This document shows positions 58,563-64,000 of a DNA stretch of 64,000 nt, one piece after another (position 1 is the stretch's first letter; every line of letters begins with the position of its first letter). A model generated the notes under the pieces. That model was not told the DNA's origin and did no database searches. It was given only the letters and a program-made list of their open reading frames with translations. This DNA is from BAIKAL-G1 sp943370385 (GTDB lineage: Bacteria > Cyanobacteriota > Cyanobacteriia > PCC-6307 > Cyanobiaceae). The position numbers and the translations under genes are program-made. Where the stretch lies: contig CALRQT020000005.1 of assembly GCA_943370385.1 (NCBI GenBank), positions 124,001-188,000 of the forward strand, read 5' to 3'.

Positions 58563-59332
58563 GGCTGCAACAGCTGGTGGAGATAGCCAAGGGAGATCTG
58601 GCCGCCAGGGCAAGGGGGACCATGAAGAACAAGGGCTGGTTGATTGGCGTCTCCCAGGTGGCTCACCAGGGCGCCGGCCCCAGCAAAGGCGGCCGATGGC
58701 TGCTCGGCAGTGGCTTGGCTCTGGGTCACCAAGGTGGCGATGCCAGCCCCTACTGCGGCGGCCAGGCCCTGGGGCGAATCCTCGATCGCCACAACCTGGT
58801 CTGGGACCAGGCCCAGCAGGGCCAGGGCCCGCTGGTACCCCTCGGGATCGGGCTTCTTACGCGCCACATCCTCACCGCAAACCCGAACGGCCAACTGGGG
58901 CATCAGATCCGGAAGCAACTGCAACAGCAGGGCCTCCACGGCCCCACGGCCACTGGTGGTGACGATGGCCTGGGGCAGACCCGCGGCGGCCGCTGCCGCC
59001 ATCAGGCGGCCCACGCCGGGGCGCAAGTGCAACTCCCCGGCCTGGACCAGCTGGCGGTAGTGGCCCTGCTTAGCCCGTTGCAAGGCGGCCAGGCGATCGG
59101 CCCCAAGTTCCACGCCCGCCACTGCCTTGGCGTAATGACCCATGCGTTCCTGGCCGCCACTGATCGCCAGCAGGCTCCGGTAGGTGGCCAGGTCCCAATG
59201 CCAGGTGAGCCCCGCCTCGGCAAAGGCCCGGTTGAAGGCGAGGCGATGGCCCTCGAGCTCCGTTTCCGCCAGGGTGCCATCCACATCCCAGAGCAGGGCA
59301 GCAGGCAAGCGATCGGAGCCGGTTCCGGGCAT
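58559..59332 (-). CDS. cbbY: HAD-family sugar phosphatase, CbbY-like
   Basis: A 257-residue HAD hydrolase. The nucleophile motif is LLWDVDGTLAETELEGHR; the cap has ISGGQERM as in CbbY proteins; motif II is VTTSGRGA, and motifs III/IV include KKPDPEGYQRAL and VAIEDSPQGL. CbbY of phototrophs dephosphorylates xylulose-1,5-bisphosphate, an inhibitory by-product of Rubisco (family knowledge). It begins the operon cbbY-ycf20-glyK. Start ATG 59332. Other HAD sugar phosphatases are possible but less likely. Confidence 0.87.
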   Translation of the reverse strand: MPGTGSDRLPAALLWDVDGTLAETELEGHRLAFNRAFAEAGLTWHWDLATYRSLLAISGGQERMGHYAKAVAGVELGADRLAALQRAKQGHYRQLVQAGELHLRPGVGRLMAAAAAAGLPQAIVTTSGRGAVEALLLQLLPDLMPQLAVRVCGEDVARKKPDPEGYQRALALLGLVPDQVVAIEDSPQGLAAAVGAGIATLVTQSQATAEQPSAAFAGAGALVSHLGDANQPALVLHGPPCPGGQISLGYLHQLLQP

Positions 59333-59436
59333 CCAGGCAGGCTAAAGCCGGAGCATGACTGCCCCAGATCTAACCGCAGCAACCGGGTCCTGCCGGACAC
59401 ACCTGGGAACGGCCATGCCCATGGGCATGCGGGACG

Positions 59437-61596
59437 ATGCGGCGCAGAATGACCTACTACCGGATCCCCGCCTTGGCACCCTTGCCAACCGAGCCCCGTT
59501 GGCAGTTGCCAGCGCCGCTCCTCCACGAGCCCCGGTCCCTGGCCCAGCCAGAACAGGCCCCCGCCAAGCAGCGGCCAATGACCCAACGCTCAAAGGGGGA
59601 GCGGGGCCGGGGCCAACGGACCGCGGCGACGAGCCAGGCCCCAGGGCAGGCCATGGCCCCAGACGGCAGCCTGGCCGAGGGGGACGCCAGCCCAGGGCCA
59701 GCGACGCCCCCAACTTCAGATCCAGGGTCTCCTTTGCTAGGGGCCAATCCCTTTGGGCTGCCCACCCCCCTGCTGGCGGTGTTGCAACGCCGTGGCTTTG
59801 ACACGCCGGAGGCGATCGGGGGCCTGCTTGACCCTCCCCCGGCCCCGGACCCGGCTGACCACTTCGCCGACCTCACCAAGGCCGTCGCTCGCCTGCGCCA
59901 GGCCTGCAAGGCCGCCGAGGCCGTGGCCATCTGCGGCGATTACGACGCCGATGGCATGACCAGCACGGCCCTGCTGGTGGGGGTGTTGCAACGCCTTGGC
60001 GCCAGGCCCCAGGCCGCCATTCCCAGCCGCCAGGAGGATGGCTACGGGCTCAATGTCGCCATGGTGGAACGGCTCCATGGTGAGGGAGTTGGCCTACTGG
60101 TCACCGTGGACAACGGCGTGGCCGCCCGGGACGCCCTGCTGCGGGCCCAGGCCCTAGGCCTGGATGTGATTCTCACGGACCACCACAGCCTTCCTGACGA
60201 ACTGCCGCCTTTTTTGGCCCTGCTCCATCCGGCCTGTACGCCGGAGGGCTCCCCCTACCGGGGCCTGGCCGGAGTGGGCCTGGCCTACGTGTTGGGTCAG
60301 GCCCTGGCCCTAGCCCTGGGCGACCAGCAGGGCCTGGCCAATGCCCGCGATCTGTTCTGCATCGGCACCATTGCCGACATGGCGCCCCTGGTAGGGGTGA
60401 ACCGGCGCTGGCTGATGGATGGACTTCCCGGGCTCAAGGGCAGCGCCCTTCCCGGGCTTCAGGCCCTCCAACAGGTGGCCGGCCTCGATGACAGCCCGAT
60501 CGATGCGGGCAGCGTCGGCTTCCAAATCGCACCGCGCATCAATGCGGTAGGCCGCCTTGGCGATCCCCAGCTGGTAGTGGACCTGCTCACCACCGCCGAC
60601 CAGGCCGAGGCCCTGGAGCTGGCCCGGGCCTGTGAGGGCTACAACCGCCAACGGCGGGAATTGTGCGAGGCGATCGAAGCGGAGGCCGTGGCCCTGGTGG
60701 AAGCCGATGGCGACCAGCAAAGCCCCTTCCTGCTGCTAGCCCAGACCCACTGGCACCATGGCGTGATCGGCATCGTTGCCTCGCGCCTGGTGGAGCGCTT
60801 CAGCCGGCCCGTGGCCCTGCTGGCCTCCGAGGGGGATGGGCGCCTACGGGCCTCGGTGCGGGCGCCGGCTGGCTTTGCCGCTGATCAGGCCCTCAAGCAC
60901 TGCTCAGATCTGCTGATTCGCTTCGGCGGACACCCGGCGGCAGGGGGCTTCACCGTGTTGGCAGAACGGGTGGCCGAGTTGCATGGCCGTCTCAATGGGC
61001 TGGCGGCCGCCTGGCTGGAGCAACGGGGAGAAGGCTCCATCGTCGAACCGGAAGCCCTGTTGCCGATCGGGCAGATCGATCGGAGCTTCTGGCAACAACT
61101 GCAACGCCTGGAGCCGTTCGGCATCGCCATGCCGGCCCCCCTGTTCTGGAGCAACTCCTGTGAGGTGGTTGAGCAGCGCGAACTTCGTGGCGGCCACCTG
61201 CAGCTGACCCTGGCCCAGGGACAGGGGCGTATCCGGGCGATGGCCTGGCGTTGGCAGGGCCCCAAACCCCAACCTGCCGTGGTGGATGTGGCCTTCAGGC
61301 TGCGCGTTAACCGCTGGCAGGGAGAAGAACGGCTACAGCTGGAGGTGGTGGCCCTGCGGGCAAGCGGCGGTGAGGAGATCTGCCTGCAACGGCGAGCAAG
61401 GGTCTATTGGTGCCGGCGCCATGGAGATGGCCTGTTGATCCGCAATGGGGCCGGTGAGGAATTGCTGGCCAAGCCCGAAGGGGGCCCTGGGGAGGCGATC
61501 AACCTGGCACCCTGTCCTGACCACCCCCAAGCGGCTCACCCCTACCTGCGCAGCCTGGTGCAGGACGCCGCCATGGCGCTGGGCCTGGTTGCCTAA
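59437..61596 (+). CDS. recJ: Single-stranded-DNA exonuclease RecJ
   Basis: A 719-residue 5'-3' ssDNA exonuclease for recombination and repair. Phosphoesterase motifs are visible: ICGDYDADGMTS near residue 166, TVDNGVAA, TDHHSLPDELP near 250, and the DHHA1 part RFGGHPAAGGF; the C-terminal OB-like domain includes NRWQGEERLQLEV. The N-terminal RWQLP element is family-like, but about 55 residues of Ala/Gly/Pro/Gln linker follow it. ATG 59437 or 59449 are both possible. The ClC gene starts 12 bases later. Confidence 0.95.
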   Translation: MRRRMTYYRIPALAPLPTEPRWQLPAPLLHEPRSLAQPEQAPAKQRPMTQRSKGERGRGQRTAATSQAPGQAMAPDGSLAEGDASPGPATPPTSDPGSPLLGANPFGLPTPLLAVLQRRGFDTPEAIGGLLDPPPAPDPADHFADLTKAVARLRQACKAAEAVAICGDYDADGMTSTALLVGVLQRLGARPQAAIPSRQEDGYGLNVAMVERLHGEGVGLLVTVDNGVAARDALLRAQALGLDVILTDHHSLPDELPPFLALLHPACTPEGSPYRGLAGVGLAYVLGQALALALGDQQGLANARDLFCIGTIADMAPLVGVNRRWLMDGLPGLKGSALPGLQALQQVAGLDDSPIDAGSVGFQIAPRINAVGRLGDPQLVVDLLTTADQAEALELARACEGYNRQRRELCEAIEAEAVALVEADGDQQSPFLLLAQTHWHHGVIGIVASRLVERFSRPVALLASEGDGRLRASVRAPAGFAADQALKHCSDLLIRFGGHPAAGGFTVLAERVAELHGRLNGLAAAWLEQRGEGSIVEPEALLPIGQIDRSFWQQLQRLEPFGIAMPAPLFWSNSCEVVEQRELRGGHLQLTLAQGQGRIRAMAWRWQGPKPQPAVVDVAFRLRVNRWQGEERLQLEVVALRASGGEEICLQRRARVYWCRRHGDGLLIRNGAGEELLAKPEGGPGEAINLAPCPDHPQAAHPYLRSLVQDAAMALGLVA

Positions 61597-61607
61597 CCTC
61601 CCCCTCG

Positions 61608-62867
61608 ATGCGCCAACTCCTTTCCCTGATTCTCCTAGGTGTATTGGTGGGCCTGGCCTGCTGGCCCCTCAACCTGATCGACCACTGGCAGGACCTATTG
61701 CTCCGGCACCTGCCCGCCTTCAGCCTTGATGGCTGGACACCCCTAGCCCGCGGCCTAGCCCTGGCGCCCCTGGTGGTGATGCCCTTGCTTCTGCTCCTTC
61801 AGAAAGGAGCCTTTGCCCGGGGGAAGGGATCGGGGATCCCCCAGACCGTGGCCTGCGTGGAAGATCCGGAGCAGGGGGCCCAGTTGTTGGGCATCACCCC
61901 GACCCTGTTGCGTCTTGGGCTCTGGAGTGTGGCCAGCCTGACCCTGTTTCCCCTGGGCCGCGAAGGGCCTGTGGTCCAGGTGGGGGCGGCGGTGGCCCAG
62001 GCCCTGCGGAGCCGCTGGCCGGGCCTATTTGGCGGCCTCAAACCCCAAGAGGTCCTGGCCGTGGCCGCCGGGGCCGGCCTGGCGGGCGGGTTCAATACCC
62101 CCCTGATGGGGGTGGTCTTCATCGCTGAAGAGCTGATGAGCCGCTTCAATGCCACGTTGATCTGGCCGGCTCTTCTGGTCTGCGGCGCGGCTGCGGGCAT
62201 CAGCAAGCTCGGCGGCCAGCCCATGTTTGCCCTAGGCCTGATCACCAATCAAACCGGCGAAATCGAGCAGTATCTCTGGGCGATTCCGATCGGCCTGCTC
62301 GGGGGCCTCTTGGGCGGCCTCATGGGACGACTGCTTCTCCTGGTAACGGTCTGGGTTTCACCAATGGCCAAAAAACGCCCGATCATGATCGGCCTGGTGC
62401 TGGGAGGGGTACTCAGCGCCATGGCCCTGGTCAGTGGGGGGGCCAGCGGTGGCGATGGCGAAGCCCTGATGTCCACCTGGATCCAGGACGAAGCAGCCTG
62501 GCCAGGTCGGGGCCTCTCCACCCTGGTGGTGCGCCTAATCGGACCGGTGGTGGCCCTAGGCGCCTCGGTACCTGGGGGCCTCATCGATCCGGCCTTTGCG
62601 CTCGGAGCCGTCTTTGGTCACGGCTTCATGCATCTGGTCGGCGGTTCGGCCGAACTGGGACTGGCCCTCGGCATGGCCGCGACCCTGGCTGGCATCTCCC
62701 AGCTACCCGTGATGACCATCGCCTTTGCGATCCGTCTGGCTGGCGATCAGCAGTTAGGAGCGGGGCTCCTGATCGCTTCGGTGGTGGGGGCGATGGCGGG
62801 GCGGCTCCTGCTGGATCGCCCCATTTACCACGCCCTAGCCGATCTTCAGAGGGCGCCGCGACGGTAA
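61608..62867 (+). CDS. ClC-family chloride channel/antiporter
   Basis: A 419-residue membrane protein with about ten to twelve helices. The anion-path motifs are GKGSGIPQ (about 70), GREGPVVQVGAAVA with the gating Glu (about 120), and GASVPGGLIDPAFALGA (about 325). No CBS domains are present. It is likely an H+/Cl- antiporter of the cytoplasmic or thylakoid membrane. It starts 12 bases after recJ. Its last 22 bases overlap psb30 on the opposite strand. Confidence 0.92.
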   Translation: MRQLLSLILLGVLVGLACWPLNLIDHWQDLLLRHLPAFSLDGWTPLARGLALAPLVVMPLLLLLQKGAFARGKGSGIPQTVACVEDPEQGAQLLGITPTLLRLGLWSVASLTLFPLGREGPVVQVGAAVAQALRSRWPGLFGGLKPQEVLAVAAGAGLAGGFNTPLMGVVFIAEELMSRFNATLIWPALLVCGAAAGISKLGGQPMFALGLITNQTGEIEQYLWAIPIGLLGGLLGGLMGRLLLLVTVWVSPMAKKRPIMIGLVLGGVLSAMALVSGGASGGDGEALMSTWIQDEAAWPGRGLSTLVVRLIGPVVALGASVPGGLIDPAFALGAVFGHGFMHLVGGSAELGLALGMAATLAGISQLPVMTIAFAIRLAGDQQLGAGLLIASVVGAMAGRLLLDRPIYHALADLQRAPRR

Positions 62868-62953
62868 AAGAGGATGAAGACCACGGCAGGGCCAGCCAGG
62901 GTGATCAGGGCCAGGGCGGCGAAGTTGGCGATCAGATGAAAGTCGATTCCCAT
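62846..62953 (-). CDS. psb30: Photosystem II protein Psb30 (Ycf12)
   Basis: A 35-residue single-helix subunit at the PSII periphery, close to PsbZ and PsbJ. The peptide runs MGIDFHLIANFAALALITL, then AGPAVVFILFYRRGAL: a short N-terminus, one helix, the GP kink and the basic RRG(N/A)L end that identifies Ycf12. Start ATG 62953, stop TGA at 62848. It is too short for routine ORF calling and overlaps the 3' end of the ClC gene on the other strand by 22 bases. Confidence 0.85.
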   Translation of the reverse strand: MGIDFHLIANFAALALITLAGPAVVFILFYRRGAL

Positions 62954-63027
62954 GGTGAAGCGGCTCGGGGCTTGCAGGCTGCACCCGAGTTTAAGCGGCC
63001 TAGCTGACCGACCAGCCCCAGGCCCAA

Positions 63028-63058
63028 GCCCCCTGTGACCGCCCGTTACAGAGGGGGC
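63028..63058 (-). terminator. Hairpin after the radical-SAM gene
   Basis: GCCCCCT (63028-63034) and AGGGGGC (63052-63058) form a 7-bp GC stem. On the minus strand it lies about 20 bases after the radical-SAM stop and upstream of psb30, so it would separate the two transcripts. It has only a short TT tail. Confidence 0.45.
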
Positions 63059-63078
63059 GTCGAACCCGATGGGTGCGA

Positions 63079-64000
63079 TTAAGGAGCAGGCGTTAATTGG
63101 CGAGCTGCGGCGATCAAGGCTGCCGGCTGGGGCTGGTCAACGCCCAGGAATTGGGAGCTGCGCAGCTGGGCTTCAATTTGGTCTTGAACAAGTTGTTGAT
63201 AGTCAATAAAGTGTTCATTAAGCATCAACAGCCACAGGTAGTTATCGAGGCCCCAGGGGTAGCGCCAGGCCATGGCAGCGAGCTGGCGCCAGAACAGCCA
63301 ACGGGTGTCGCGCCACAGGCCTTGACGCCAAATGAGAGTGAGCAGGCCGCGCACTAGGCCACTGCCCTGGGTCCAGGGGCGTGGCTGGTTGCGCTGGCCC
63401 CTGGAATGCTGGCGGCCCTCAGCCAATTTTCGGCTGTAGCGATAGACCCGGCGCATATAACGATGGGGGTCATAAAGGAGCCGGAAGGCCGATAAGAATT
63501 CCTGAGCGATCTCAGCCATGGGCCGGGTGGGGCGAAAGTTGAGCAGGTGGGTCTGCACACCTTGATCAAAGTCGTCTGCAGCCTCAATCAGGCGACCTTC
63601 CCGGGCCAATCGATGCCAAAGGGCCGTATGGGGAAAGGCCTGGAGAATGCCCACCATGGCCAGGGGAATGGCCGATTGCTCGACAAATTCGACGATGCGA
63701 GCCCCTGCCCCCGCCTGTTCCCCATCGAAACCAAGGATGAAGCACGCCATGACCTCCAAGCCTGAAGCGGTGATGGCCTGCACCGCCTCCACCAGGGGGG
63801 AGCGCATGTTCTGGTGTTTCTGGGCCCCAAGCAAGCTGGCCTGATCAGGGGTTTCAATGCCGAGAAAGACCCGGCGAAAACCACAGGCCGCCATCAGCTC
63901 CATCAGGGACGGATCGGCGGCTAGATCAATGGAAGCCTCGGTGGTAAAGACGAAGGGAAAATGTCTCCGCTGCTGCCAGGAGCGCAACTCTGGCAATAGC
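63079..64000 (-). CDS. B12-binding-type radical-SAM protein, C-terminal part (partial)
   Basis: About 307 residues of a larger protein whose N-terminal cobalamin-binding domain and CxxxCxxC cluster lie beyond the window edge; the frame is open to 64000. Visible are the second half of the radical-SAM barrel (TTEASIDLAADPSLMELMA, RRVFLGIETPDQASL, GLEVMACFILGFDGE) and a Trp-rich C-terminal region like the DUF4070 extension (LLYDPHRYMRRVYRYSRKL). Such proteins perform methylations or other radical chemistry on varied substrates; the substrate here is unknown. Confidence 0.88.
   Translation of the reverse strand, partial: LLPELRSWQQRRHFPFVFTTEASIDLAADPSLMELMAACGFRRVFLGIETPDQASLLGAQKHQNMRSPLVEAVQAITASGLEVMACFILGFDGEQAGAGARIVEFVEQSAIPLAMVGILQAFPHTALWHRLAREGRLIEAADDFDQGVQTHLLNFRPTRPMAEIAQEFLSAFRLLYDPHRYMRRVYRYSRKLAEGRQHSRGQRNQPRPWTQGSGLVRGLLTLIWRQGLWRDTRWLFWRQLAAMAWRYPWGLDNYLWLLMLNEHFIDYQQLVQDQIEAQLRSSQFLGVDQPQPAALIAAARQLTPAP

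Noticed and set aside
1..64000. CRISPR array, insertion sequence, prophage or other mobile element
   Set aside because: No regularly spaced repeats, transposase, integrase or phage structural gene was seen; the 12-bp and 19-bp tandem arrays have no spacers.

Overview
The window is chromosomal DNA of a cyanobacterium, most likely a GC-rich picocyanobacterium of the Synechococcus/Cyanobium (alpha-cyanobacterial) group. The lineage call rests on a magnesium-chelatase ChlH subunit, a high-light-inducible protein, Psb30 and Ycf20, a PstS gene next to a PtrA-like CRP regulator, the DUF3038/DUF4335 pair, DUF2949, a plant/cyanobacterial-type glycerate kinase, and several copies of the HIP1 octamer GCGATCGC. 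No rRNA, tRNA, CRISPR array, insertion sequence or phage gene was found. Almost all long antisense ORFs are shadows produced by the high GC content.

Layout. 1-1299: end of cysT and all of cysW (sulfate uptake). 1517-3031: a GT39-type membrane glycosyltransferase. 3401-6460: a phosphate island of a CHAD-domain protein, pstS and a ptrA-like regulator, with Pho-box-like 11-bp-phased repeats upstream of the genes. 6654-11017: an RND efflux pump with its membrane fusion protein. 11203-14480: a secreted protein of unknown function, rubrerythrin, an Old Yellow Enzyme and small hypotheticals. 14546-18320: a CDF metal exporter and an EmrAB-type exporter. 18539-21319: an MgtA-type P-ATPase. 21310-24598: an ABC importer with a fused double permease, with a 4 x 12-bp tandem repeat upstream. 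25259-30869: cysK, two small proteins, an ABC exporter, an S4 RNA-binding protein, tpiA and folP. 30961-36277: a cation/proton antiporter and chlH. 36414-41446: an HD-GYP sensor, dapB, a membrane protein and hli. 41699-45914: a flavin monooxygenase, DUF2949, apt, DUF3038/DUF4335 and two small proteins. 46032-48427: ppk2, a 37-codon membrane micro-ORF and mntH. 48749-52032: a hypothetical and UPF0182. 52281-55087: thrC, a CysO-like sulfur carrier and a bicupin. 55191-57303: ftsH and rpmF. 57373-59332: a glyK/ycf20/cbbY operon. 59437-64000: recJ, a ClC channel, psb30 and a truncated radical-SAM gene.

Themes. Phosphate and polyphosphate genes recur: PstS, a PtrA-like regulator, a polyphosphate-binding CHAD protein and PPK2. 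Sulfur is covered by the CysTW permease, CysK and a CysO-like carrier. The cbbY-ycf20-glyK operon, with ATGA overlaps at both junctions, couples removal of Rubisco by-products to the last step of photorespiration. Four points deserve testing first: the Pho-box-phased CHAD/pstS/ptrA unit, the thrC-CysO-bicupin cluster, the 37-aa membrane ORF behind mntH, and the unusual folP start. None of these is proven to be a new system from sequence alone.
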